A stretch of DNA of 64,000 nt from Kappaphycus alvarezii (taxonomy: Eukaryota; Rhodophyta; Florideophyceae; Gigartinales; Solieriaceae), in the NCBI GenBank assembly GCA_002205965.3, contig NADL03000480.1, forward strand, positions 930,001-994,000, written 5' to 3'. A program made the translations under genes and the position numbers. Position 1 is the stretch's first letter. Every line of letters starts with the position of its first letter. Shown here in pieces: positions 33,400 to 42,600 of the stretch. Under the pieces are notes generated by a model. The model was not told the DNA's origin. It was given only the letters and a program-made list of their open reading frames with translations, and made no database searches.

Positions 33400-35032
33400 T
33401 GTTAGCTAAGAGCTAACCGGGTGTTCCACGACAGCCACGTGCAGCGACATGCGTGACAAGATTCATTGTGCGATGGACGATCATAACGTGGAACTAGTGC
33501 GCCAATAGATGCGCGATAACTGTAACTGACGTATCCAGCTTCTCCGTGATGCGAGGGAGGACACTCTATAAGAGAGTAGCGGCGGCTGCCGGCGAGCCCA
33601 GGGAGTCGAAAGTCAGCGATTGGAAATTGAACTTGCGGGCCGATGTGGGGTTGTCGGAAGAGGGAGCGAGGCGACACGACAGTTTGCGCGCCAAGTCGGT
33701 GATCTTGTTCACTTCAGCAGCACCGCCAGCAGCCCGAGTGGTCTTTGAGCGGATGTCGTCTTTGAGGGGCGACACATCGGTGACATTACAGGCGATTGGG
33801 CGGGTCTCGGTACCGTCGGGAGCAGCGGCGGGGTGTAGCAGGTCTTCTGGCCGCAGTTGAGTGCTCGGTACGGGGAGCGGAACCTCCGTCTGGCAGTCTA
33901 GGCCCACTGCACGGGCAATTGGATAGTGATAACGGTCCACAGCGAATTGTGAAGGTGTGAGCGGCCGACATCTCTTGCGACGAGGTTCGCCGCGTGGTCT
34001 CCAAATGCGTCGTAGGGGCGGTTACAATGCTTGCATTGACAGGGTAGCGAATCATCGTGTGCGGGCAATCCAAGGTGGCGCCGAAGCATTGCCGGCCAGT
34101 GCGCCCTGAACACCTTCGTGTCCATGGAGGGATGAGCGAGGAGAAAGACGCCCGGAGGCCTTGGCGGAATGCGGGGCAGCGTATTGTATGCTGGCTGCAC
34201 TTTTGCGGGATTGTGCGGTTCGGGCCCAGGTGGACAGAGTGGGATGGGTGGGTATGCGGAGCACAAACTTGTGCGTGGGGTTGACGGCTTGGCGAAGAAA
34301 AGGACTTATTGCGATGGCTTTGGGAAGCGGTGGACGCAGTGGAACGAGGTCCGATTTGTACCCCAGCCCAGACACAGGCCATTGCGGCGTCGATAGCACT
34401 TGCGGCAACGGCACTGTGGAGAAACGGTTCGATAAGTGGGAAGCCAAGACTACCACGCCGGGATGACAGGGTGGCTTGCAACCAGGCTTTGTCCGACAGC
34501 GGGACGCCTTGAAGATCCGAGAGGAACAACCGTTGCAGGGCGCAAAAAACCTCTGCAGCGGGACGAGCGTCTGTCGAGTTGGCAATCTTGAAAGCATGAT
34601 CGACTAGGCAGGCCGACGGGCATTGGCGATTCACGTGACAGTAGGCCGGAGGGTTGTCGACTATGTGTAGCCATTGAAGAATGCGGCTGCAGTACCGATC
34701 TGGTGATGCAGGAACGACTCTGTGAACCGACGAGTGCCGATCGGCACGCTCAATAGTTAGAACCCGTTGGAGGAGCACCGGGCGAGGCGAAACTCACGGA
34801 GAAATACCTCGCACCCTGGCCGCGGGACGATTGGCCAGTGCCGTATGCGGGCCCTTCGTCTCGGAGTAGGCGGAGGGTTCTTCGGAGATCGGCGAGGGTT
34901 CCCATGAGCGCATACCACTTGTTGATAACGACACTTGTTTCCTCGGCGATTCGGCGGATGAGCGGCATGATTACAACAACGAGAAAAAAAGGAGCATGCC
35001 GGCAGAAACGCCCTGCTGTGTACCATGGGCAC
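33400..35032 (-). mobile_element. LINE family B, 3' half
   Basis: Minus-strand frames give the post-RT part of a LINE protein. A thumb-like domain is followed by the block GVPLSDKAWLQATLSSRRG and FPLIEPFLHSAVAAS. A zinc motif follows: CQCKHC, then FGDHAANLVARD (34095-34005), in the form CxC-x2-C...H that such elements place before the nuclease. Then come RPEDLL and CNVTDVSPLK (33853-33750), the putative nuclease. The terminal coding DNA near 33400-33540 parallels the 3' ends at 360-480 and 22.75-22.95 kb. RT itself is absent, so it is a 5'-truncated copy. Overlapping plus-strand ORFs are shadows of this GC-rich coding sequence. Confidence 0.7.
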
Positions 35033-35079
35033 TCACGATGGTCTTGTTGCGACGGTTCGACACGATCAGCTGCGGTTGC

Positions 35080-35465
35080 ATACGACCATAAATGATGTCA
35101 ACAAACCAGGCGAGGCCCGTGGCCAGCGACGGCTAGATCCGGCCAGCAACTTGCTGCCGATCAACCAGTCCCTCCGACACGGTGGTATCGGCTTGGCACT
35201 TGAAGAACCGTTTCTCCAGGGTGTGGTTGCCGTCTTACCAAAGCTGCATGGCCTGTGCAAGACCGGGGCACACACCGGACCCCGTTCCACTACGATCTCT
35301 GCTTCCCGAAGCCGACGCGGAAAGTACTTTCTCAGCAGAGCTGTCAACCGCAGGCACGGGTTTGCCTACCCTGTCGAGACGGTGTGGTTCACCAAGTCGG
35401 CTTTTTATAGGGAATTGGACCGCCGGCGGGTGGTTGGAAGAAGTAATAAGTGTTGTATGATGTAA
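35080..35465 (+). mobile_element. LINE family B fragment in opposite orientation
   Basis: The plus-strand ORF 35025-35465 reads SLRHGGIGLALEEPFLQGVV and then AHTGPRSTTISASRS. These match LSSRRGSLGFPLIEPFLHS and VQIGPRSTASTASQSHR of the neighbouring minus-strand copy. The two fragments are therefore head to head around 35030-35080. Only the thumb-domain portion is present. Confidence 0.7.
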
Positions 35466-35824
35466 ACCGAAAATACCGAATTGTTTACAGTAGTACAACT
35501 GTAATGCAATGTGTCTCGCCGGCGAGCGTGGCGGAGCGTGGCACCATTTGTTTTGGATCACTGGGATCAAAAGAACGAGATTCGGATTGCCACACCCCCT
35601 CCTGAAAAGCAGCAAGACGTTTTCTTGCATGATTTTCCCAATTCCCGCGACTCTATCCAGAATCGCCAATCACTGTACTGTACAGTGATCTTGAAGACGC
35701 CATTAGCCGACATCGCGTAGACCACGCTCTGTGTATATCGAATTGGCAACCGTCCGTTAACGCATCAAACCCTTCTTCCTCAGTCCTCCTGCGAGTACAC
35801 GGTTGAGTTAAACACAGTGGTGTC
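35466..35824. promoter_or_regulatory. Upstream region of the EF-Tu gene
   Basis: No gene is seen. A short GTAC palindrome (CTGTACTGTACAG, 35674-35686) lies about 140 bp before the EF-Tu start. The promoter is presumably here, but no TATA box stands out. Confidence 0.35.
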
Positions 35825-37305
35825 ATGGTAGCCATGTTTCGATTTCCGCAATTGGCAACCTGCGTGGCAAATGCTGCTCGGGGTACAAGATGGTTGGGCC
35901 CGAATCAAATGATCAAGCGATCTTTCGCAGAGGCGTTCCAGCGAACAAAGCCGCATCTCAATGTCGGTACCATTGGACATGTTGATCATGGAAAGGTAAG
36001 TCGCCTGGATCTGCAGAGTTTGCTTTTTTTTCTCAAGTGCGATCGGGAGACAAAGGGTTGGATTGGCGGCGAGTCGGCAGTTTCTGACCTGGATTTTTGC
36101 TCCTTTGCTTGTTGCATGATATGTGGGTCATGGATGGCTTTTGATTTGGTTGGGGTTTTTCTATACTTGCCGGAGTGGCAATCGGATCTGTAGACGACAT
36201 TGACTGCGGCTATAACAAAAGTGCTTTCGGAGAGCGGCGGTGCGACATTTACCGATTACGAGCAATTGACAAGGCCCCGGAGGAGAAGCAGCGCGGCATC
36301 ACCATATCGACTGCACATGTCGAATATGAGACTACCAATCGTCATTATGCCCATGTCGACTGTCCCGGTCATGCCGACTATGTCAAAAATATGATTACCG
36401 GCGCTGCGCAGATGGATGGTGCTATTTTGGTTGTTTCTGCAGTTGACGGGCCGATGCCTCAAACTCGCGAGCATATCTTGTTGGCGAGGCAGGTTGGCGT
36501 GCCTCACATCGTCGTATTCTTGAACAAGTGTGATATGGTTGATGATGAGAGCTTGTGGAATTGGTGGAAATGGAAGTGAGGGAGTTGTTGAGCTTTTACA
36601 AGTTTCCTGGTGATGATGCTCCAGTGGTGAAGGGCAGTGCCTTGCAGGCGTTGCAGGGGGGGATAAAGATATTGGCAGGGATTCGGTACTGAAACTGATG
36701 GGTGAGGTGGATGAATACATTCCAGAGCCGGTAAGAGACACGGACAAGCCATTTTTGATGAGTGTGGAGGACGTGTTTTCTATTCAGGGGAGAGGGACGG
36801 TGGTGACGGGAAGGGTGGAGCAGGGGATTATCAAGGCGGGGCAGGATGTTGAAATTGTCGGACTGAAGGATACTACCAAGGTGGCCTGTACAGGAGTTGA
36901 AATGTTCAAGAAGAGCCTCGATTTTGGACAGGCCGGAGATAACCTTGGATGTCTTTTGAGAGGGTTGAAACGGGAGGACGTGTCGCGCGGGCAGGTTTTG
37001 TGTCAACCGGGGACGATCAAGGCGCACGACAAGTTTGAGGCGGAGATTTACTGCTTGACAAAAGATGAGGGTGGTAGGCATAAGCCATTCTTCTCAAACT
37101 ACTCGCCGCAGTTTTTCATTCGGACAGCTGACGTGACGGGAAAAATTGTGTTGCCGGAGGATGTGCAAATGGTGATGCCCGGGGATAATGTGACATGCAC
37201 TGCAGAGTTGTTGAACAAAGTGGCGATGGAGGTGGGACTGAGATTTGCGGTGAGGAGGGAGGACGTACGATCGGGGCTGGGGTTGTGACAAAGGTTTTTG
37301 AATGA
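35825..37305 (+). CDS. tufM: Mitochondrial elongation factor Tu
   Basis: The protein delivers aminoacyl-tRNA to mitochondrial ribosomes with GTP. ATG 35825 opens a basic presequence without acidic residues before FAEAFQR ([17 protein letters not shown]...), followed by [17 protein letters not shown] 198-bp intron (35996-36193, GTAAG...TAG) splits the P-loop between Lys and Thr. Exon 2 begins [12 protein letters not shown]2 (RGITI), G3 ([12 protein letters not shown]), G4 (NKCDMVD) and G5 (GSAL) are present, then domains 2 and 3, e.g. [13 protein letters not shown]. Four single-base losses shift the frame: about 36261-36267, 36547-36552, 36655-36661 (G run) and 37251-37260. After the last, the expected C-terminal [13 protein letters not shown] runs to TGA 37303-37305. 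Because protein conservation is high throughout, assembly errors are likelier than decay. It converges on the peptidase gene. Confidence 0.93.
35996..36193 (+). other. Spliceosomal intron in the EF-Tu gene
   Basis: A phase-0 intron from GTAAG to TAG. Removing it joins GHVDHGK to TTLTAAITK, the continuous GTP-binding loop of EF-Tu, so both borders are fixed by the protein. It is 198 bp long. Confidence 0.9.
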
Positions 37306-37509
37306 CGCGTTGTAGTTTGGTAAAATTTTTATATGAGGTTGGCGTGCAAATGACGCAGGTTTTGAGTTTGTTGATGGACAAGGGTGTGGGGTGGAATGGA
37401 CAAGATGACATAGTCAGGCAGTCATTTTATCACGGAAAGCTGCGAAAAGGCGTATGCAGATTTTCGGGGGGTGGGAAAGTGACTGTGGAGCTAGTCGAAA
37501 GAGTAAAAT

Positions 37510-38244
37510 CTAAACATAGGTGGATTGTGTGGCAGCTATGAGTTGCATGAGGTTGGCCATAAAGTGGACTTGATCTTGCAAAGGCACGACGGTTGACGGT
37601 GGTACATGTACAAATAGAGCGTGTGTACCGGTGCGCTGTGCGAGTGCGAGAGAGTTGAAATAGACCCAGTTACAGACAAAGCGACCGGCGTCTGTGGATT
37701 CCTCGACATCGAAACCACGTGCTTGCATGTCTGTGACGAGCTGTTTGACGTGGACGGTTGTACGACATATGCGAGATATGTCGCCCATATCGGGAATGAT
37801 TTCTTGTTTGATGGGAGCCCAACCTTTCTCGTCGGGACAAATGAAGGTTGCTTCGTTACGGGCTTGGATTTCGAGTTGGAAACGTTTGGCACAGACGTTG
37901 ACACCCATGTGGATGAAGATTGTTTGGAGTTTGGAGGGGGGGGATGGTTTGTGGGGGGGGTTGGGAGGTATTTGGAGTACATTTGATGGAGGATTGAGCG
38001 GGTGGTTTCGGCGGAGACTTTGAGTACTTGGGAGGAGGAGAGGATTGTGGAGGGGGTAGAGGGTGGGCTTGGAGGTAGTGGGGAAGTTGGTTTGCGATGT
38101 GTTCGGTTGGGTTGGAGTGGACGTTGTGGAAGCGGGAGAATCCGGTTAGGTGAATTTCGGTGGTGTGGGTTGTGGGGGGGTGTCGTCATCGGGGAGGACG
38201 GTTTGTAACAGGGATAGTGTGGTTAGATCGGAGATGGTGCCCAT
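37510..38244 (-). CDS. Pyroglutamyl-peptidase I (cysteine peptidase C15), frameshifted
   Basis: The enzyme removes N-terminal pyroglutamate from peptides. From an ATG at 38244 three frames join to one protein. The first frame shifts at the seven-base G run 38174-38180, leading to HLTGFSRFHNVHSNPTEHI, the family start (TGFxxFxxxxxNP). A second shift near 38020-38050 leads to VLKVSAETTRSIL. A third, in the G runs at 37926-37960, leads to MGVNVCAKRFQLEIQARNEA with the catalytic Glu in QLE. STDAGRFVCNWVYF carries the catalytic Cys (37672-37674) and ALFVHVPP the His (37606-37608). Glu-Cys-His spacing fits the family. All shifts are in or near base runs, so errors are likely. Length of about 240 residues is normal. 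The 3' end faces EF-Tu. Confidence 0.82.
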
Positions 38245-40601
38245 GGTGGTGGGATGGTGGGATGGTAGGATCGGGGTGGTGTTGGAGAGGGAGGGGATGT
38301 GTGAGACGGGTGTGCGATGCGGTGGAGGGGGAGGAGGATCGGTGGGTTGGTGGTTGAAGGTGGGGCCGAGTTCGCTGGCTTAGAGTGGCGGCGGCAAAGG
38401 TTTGAGGGCGGAAGCGTTTTAAAGGCGAGGTGGTGAAATTGGATTTTTTTTCAAAGGGGGCATTTACGATCTAGTTGGGTAGATGGGAAAATTTTGTCGG
38501 TTTTTTTTTATTTTTGAATGATGGGTTGTGATAGGATGAAGGGAATTTCATTGGCGAAAAGTGTCCCGTTTAATATCTAGACCAGATATTTGGTTTGACG
38601 CTAGATGATATTTTTGGGATAAAACATTGTAGCACAGGAGACAAATACGCCTCCAATGTGCAGCAATTATCAACTGCTATTCGACTTGGCGGTGAGGTGT
38701 TCTGCTTTTTACCCAACTGCTGAAGAGAAGGCCTGTGACTATCCACTTACGTTTCACTGTATCCTTGGCAGAGGACAGCTCAGTTTTATTCATCCACGCC
38801 TCTCGCCTCTCGCCTCTCGCCTCTTGCCCACTTGCTTCAACATATCACTTCCTTGCCTCTATCTTTATCCATCAATCATATCCAACCCACAACACTACCC
38901 TATCGCAAAAACCCGCACAATTTCACCACGACAATCCAAATAACCATCTCCCGCCTCCCGCACCCTCTCGAATCAAATTGATCCAACCATTTTAAACAAC
39001 TACAGTAAACCAACACAACACACCCGCATTTTCCGTTACGTCCCTTCGCGTCATCCGTCTCAACATCCCACCAAAGTCCTCGAAACTAATCCTCTCAAAC
39101 ACGCATTCCACTGTCTTCCAGCCACCAGCCACTCCGCCAAATTCGTCCCCCGCCCTATCACCCACACCCTCACTTTCACTTGCCGTCACGTAACCCCTCA
39201 TCCCACCTTTCGCGACTGCCCCAAGTCTCGAGACTGACTTTGAATCCACTGCCCTCTTGAATTGTCCTGTTTGAATCTTGTCCCTTTGCTTCAGACCCGA
39301 TTTTTTGGCGTTGAGGCATGCAGTGTCTGTCATGCTGTCATGCTGCATTTAGGAAGTAGAGTTTTCAAAGCTTTTTTTGGATGGTATGAAATCCTGGTTT
39401 TGGTATCAACGAGTCCTTTGCTACCCAAAACGTGGGGGGGGCTCGTGCGACTTGAATGAATGATGCAGTCGCTGCGTTACAATTGTCATAGGTTACCAAT
39501 CGACGCGTTACTGCCGTGTCCTGTCGTACGCAACAGCTTGTCCCTGAGCTCAGTTTTACGCTGATTTTATCTAGCCCACGGTCGCCGGTTTTGCATATTG
39601 CTACAGTAACCGATAAGTTCTGCTCACTGCGACGACAACGCTACGGGTACGGTTGCATCAATTCTGCCCCCACTGCCTGTCTGGTTGCGAGGCAGGCGCG
39701 GAAGAAGGATATTAGTTTGCACTACAGAATTGACTCGGGCGGAAAGTCGACGAAAACTGTCCCAAATCGTTGTCAATAACGGTAACCTCTGGTACAACCG
39801 CTGTTTCGCGTTGTTACTACCAGGCCTCTGCTGTTACCGTGCCCGCTAGTCTGGGTTGCCGGTGCTCATGCTGCGATTCACAGTGTTCTACTCCTGACCT
39901 CTTCTTCTCGCGTACTGTCGCCAAGACGGTCGGATTCGACTCGTTCACCGTGCAATTACGGTTATCCCGTTCCCTTTCAGCGGTTTCAAGTGCCGACTCA
40001 ACCAAAATGCCTTTACAGGATCTTGGTGATGGCGCAGACCCGTATATCACGACGACTTTGAGTCTGAGACAATCTTCCGTGTTTCACGTTAGGGTTTCCG
40101 GTTTTCGTACTACACAGCGTCTGACTGCAGAGAGCGCCGTATCATATCTTCGCCCCAACCCTTCCGTGCTTGCGAGAAGCGTTTCATCACCTTGCCTTGA
40201 ATGTACCATTGTTTCATCATGAATGTACCATAGTTACATCATTATTCCCGTGCGAGTTGCATACATCCAACAAGTTATCCTGCTTCTCTCTGTCTGTCGC
40301 GTCCACCCACCAAATCGCAATCATTCTTGAAAGACTTTAAAGTTTTTCGCGCGGTATGACCATGTGTATAACTGCAGGGTACACACTTATTTTACTATCA
40401 ACCTCTTTTACTGAGCGCACTAGTAGCTCAGGATTCCAACCGTTGCACAATTTGTAGACTACAGCCGAATTATTAACCTGCTAACACAGAAATTGTGCTA
40501 CGAAAATTACAAAGCCTTTCGCTTACTATGGCTCATGAAAATATTTGAGATGCACTGAGATCACGTCTACACCGATCCTTAACTTGCTCCAATAAACGGC
40601 T
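38245..40601. other. Region without a firmly supported gene
   Basis: Upstream of the peptidase gene the plus strand is extremely G-rich (38245-38460). A 119-codon minus-strand ORF at 38992-39348 is listed separately. From 39500 to 40230 ORFs rich in Ser, Thr and Cys have no recognisable domain. A 22-bp phrase beginning GAATGTACCAT is repeated twice at 40199-40240. Confidence 0.4.
38992..39348 (-). CDS. Hypothetical protein
   Basis: A 118-codon ORF with balanced composition, rising to acidic and Gly-rich sequence in the middle (SESEGVGDRAGDEFGGVAGG) followed by WKTVECVFERISFEDFGG. No family is recognised. It may be the C-terminal exon of a longer protein, because no good start context is visible and frames are unreliable here. 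The chance that it is spurious is considerable. Confidence 0.25.
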   Translation of the reverse strand: MQHDSMTDTACLNAKKSGLKQRDKIQTGQFKRAVDSKSVSRLGAVAKGGMRGYVTASESEGVGDRAGDEFGGVAGGWKTVECVFERISFEDFGGMLRRMTRRDVTENAGVLCWFTVVV

Positions 40602-40833
40602 TGAAATGCTTGTTTTTCTGATTTCTCTGCTTTTTCTGGTTCGGCCAAGCGGAATCTACCCTCCCCTTCCCCGGACTCCGGCAGCCGAGCTGCCGCAGCC
40701 CTCTCGTCGTCTTATAGGGGCGGCCGGTCCGAGGTTTCTACTCGGGTACAGTGCAAGTACAGTGTACACTACTACTGTACACTGTACGAGCACACCAGGG
40801 CAATCAACTAGCAACTCTAACCGTCGCGCGACA
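40602..40833 (-). repeat. 3' LTR of the Ty3/gypsy element
   Basis: A 232-bp copy reading on the minus strand from TGTCGCGCGAC to AAGCATTTCA. It lacks a 14-15-bp GATTTTGTGTCGCGC segment present in the inverted copy, and lacks one hairpin duplication present in the 5' LTR. No primer-binding site follows it, as expected for a 3' LTR. The ORFs of about 140 codons that cross it are not genes. Confidence 0.85.
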
Positions 40834-41046
40834 CGCCCTCCCACTGATTGTGACCCACGGGCACCACAAGATAATAACGGACTTCCAGCAGAGCTTCCCC
40901 CACACAGAGGGGCCCCCTCGTCACCACTCTCCATGACCAGCTCAAACACCACGACCTCCACCACCGACCCCAGCCCCCACTCAACTTCTCAAGCTACTCA
41001 ACCTTTCAACTTCCGACGGGCGAACGACTGAGGTGCTGATAAACGG
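40834..41046 (-). other. 3' internal region with polypurine tract
   Basis: On the minus strand this segment ends in AATCAGTGGGAGGGCG directly before the LTR start, a plausible polypurine tract. It is repeated in inverted orientation at 41930-42129. Confidence 0.6.
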
Positions 41047-41978
41047 CCAGTATACGCCAGGAGAATAGTTGCACGTCGGGGAATAGTTGCACTTCGGGCG
41101 TATACTGGCCGTTTATCAGCACCTCAGTCGTTCGCCCGACGGAAGTTGAAAGGTTGAGTAGCTTGAGAAGTTGTATAGAAGCCAGTATACGCCCGGAGAA
41201 TAGTTGCACGTCGGGGAATAGTTGCACTTCGGGCGTATACTGGCCGTTTATCAGCACCTCAGTCGTTCGCCCGACGGAAGTTGAAAGGTTGAGTAGCTTG
41301 AGAAGTTGTATAGAAGCCAGTATACGCCCGGAGAATAGTTGCACGTCGGGAATAGTTGCACTTCGGGCGTATACTGGCCGTTTATCAGCACCTCAGTCGT
41401 TCGCCCGACGGAAGTTGAAAGGTTGAGTAGCTTGAGAAGTTGTATAGAAGCCAGTATACGCCCAGAGAATAGTTGCACGTCGGGGAATAGTTGCACTTCG
41501 GGCGTATACTGGCCGTTTATCAGCACCTCAGTCGTTCGCCCGACGGAAGTTGAAAGGTTGAGTAGCTTGAGAAGTTGTATAGAAGCCAGTATACGCCCGG
41601 AGAATAGTTGCACGTCGGGAATAGTTGCACTTCGGGCGTATACTGGCCGTTTATCAGCACCTCAGTCGTTCGCCCGACGGAAGTTGAAAGGTTGAGTAGC
41701 TTGAGAAGTTGTATAGAAGCCAGTATACGCCCGGAGAATAGTTGCACGTCGGGGAATAGTTGCACTTCGGGCGTATACTGGCCGTTTATCAGCACCTCAG
41801 TCGTTCGCCCGACGGAAGTTGAAAGGTTGAGTAGCTTGAGAAGTTGTATAGAAGCCAGTATACGCCCGGAGAATAGTTGCACGTCGGGGAATAGTTGCAC
41901 TTCGGGCGTATACTGGCCGTTTATCAGCACCTCAGTCGTTCGCCCGACGGAAGTTGAAAGGTTGAGTAGCTTGAGAAG
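41047..41978. repeat. Tandem array of 134/135-bp units, each with a hairpin
   Basis: Six complete units start at 41171, 41306, 41440, 41575, 41709 and 41844 and have lengths 135, 134, 135, 134, 135 and 135 bp. Each contains a 14-bp stem, CCAGTATACGCCCG pairing with CGGGCGTATACTGG. The 34-nt loop holds AATAGTTGCAC twice. A seventh hairpin at 41047-41108 has arms that continue outward for about 78 bp. Units 2 and 4 have lost one G of a GGGG run, and unit 3 has one G to A change in the stem, so units 1-2 and 3-4 may derive from a two-unit duplication. Long ORFs through the array are an effect of the 135-bp period (45 codons). Confidence 0.92.
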
Positions 41979-42129
41979 TTGAGTTGGGTCTGGGGTCGGT
42001 GGTGGAGGTCGTGGTGTTTGAGCTGGTCATGGAGAGTGGTGACGAGGGGCCCCCTCTGTGTGGGGGAAGCTCTGCTGGAATTCCGTTATTATCTTGTGGT
42101 GCCCGTGGGTCACAATCAGTGGGAGGGCG
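41930..42129 (+). repeat. Inverted copy of the 3' internal region
   Basis: The plus strand here matches the minus strand of 40834-41030 with few differences, including the AATCAGTGGGAGGGCG tract. It leads into the inverted LTR. Confidence 0.85.
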
Positions 42130-42376
42130 TGTCGCGTGATTTTGTGTCGCGCGACGGTTAGAGTTGCTAGTTGATTGCCCCGGTGTGCTCGTACAGTGTA
42201 CAGTAGTAGTGAACACTGTACTTGCACTGTACCGAGTAGAAACCCCGGACCGGCCACCCCTATAAGTCGACGAGAGGGCTGCGGCAGCCCGGCTGCCGAA
42301 GTCCGGGGGAAGGGGAGGGTAAGTTCCGCTTGGCCGAACCAGAAAAAGCAGAGAAAACAGAAAAACAAGCATTTCA
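42130..42376 (+). repeat. Inverted internal LTR copy
   Basis: A 247-bp LTR in the opposite orientation to the element's two terminal LTRs, from TGTCGCGTGAT to AAGCATTTCA. It is followed by the primer-binding-site sequence at 42377-42394. Confidence 0.88.
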
Positions 42377-42394
42377 TTGTACCGCATCCAAGGT
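42377..42394 (+). other. Primer-binding-site copy next to the inverted LTR
   Basis: TTGTACCGCATCCAAGGT differs at one base from the site after the 5' LTR (TGGTACCGCATCCAAGGT). Similarity stops exactly after these 18 nt; the adjoining sequences then differ. Confidence 0.8.
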
Positions 42395-42600
42395 TCAACG
42401 GGGGAAGGGGGAAAACCTGGGAGGCAGCAGCGCCGCTCCCTAGTCACTCAAGATTCAAGACTTCATCCACAATGTTTACGACTTCTCTGCGTGCTTCTTT
42501 AGTACTAAGCCTTCTATCATGCGTACTTCTCTGTCATCGCACTTCAATCTACTCGATTCTTGGTTCTTCTTCTCTTGTTATCTTCCTTTCTTGCTCTTCT

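Noticed and set aside
35825..37305. EF-Tu as a bacterial contaminant or organelle gene
   Set aside because: It has a mitochondrial-type presequence and a spliceosomal intron, and lies between eukaryotic retroelements.
38245..38460. Gly/Val-rich plus-strand ORFs upstream of the peptidase gene
   Set aside because: They follow from the G-rich strand composition and have shadows in other frames; no start context or domain.
39516..40222. Ser/Thr/Cys-rich ORFs possibly coding for a secreted protein
   Set aside because: No signal peptide in frame, no consistent frame across the segment and no family resemblance.
40606..41031. A 141-codon Pro/Ser-rich ORF starting with a hydrophobic signal-like segment, with a counterpart on the minus strand at 41932-42447
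   Set aside because: Both run through LTR and polypurine-tract sequence, and the third LTR copy does not keep the frame. They are readings of non-coding element ends.
41047..41978. CRISPR-like array
   Set aside because: The repeats are contiguous 134/135-bp units without unique spacers, in a eukaryotic retrotransposon.
41006..41982. Long repetitive ORFs on both strands across the tandem array, up to 136 codons
   Set aside because: They exist because 135 is a multiple of three and the unit has no stops in several frames. The 134-bp units shift them, and both strands are open equally.
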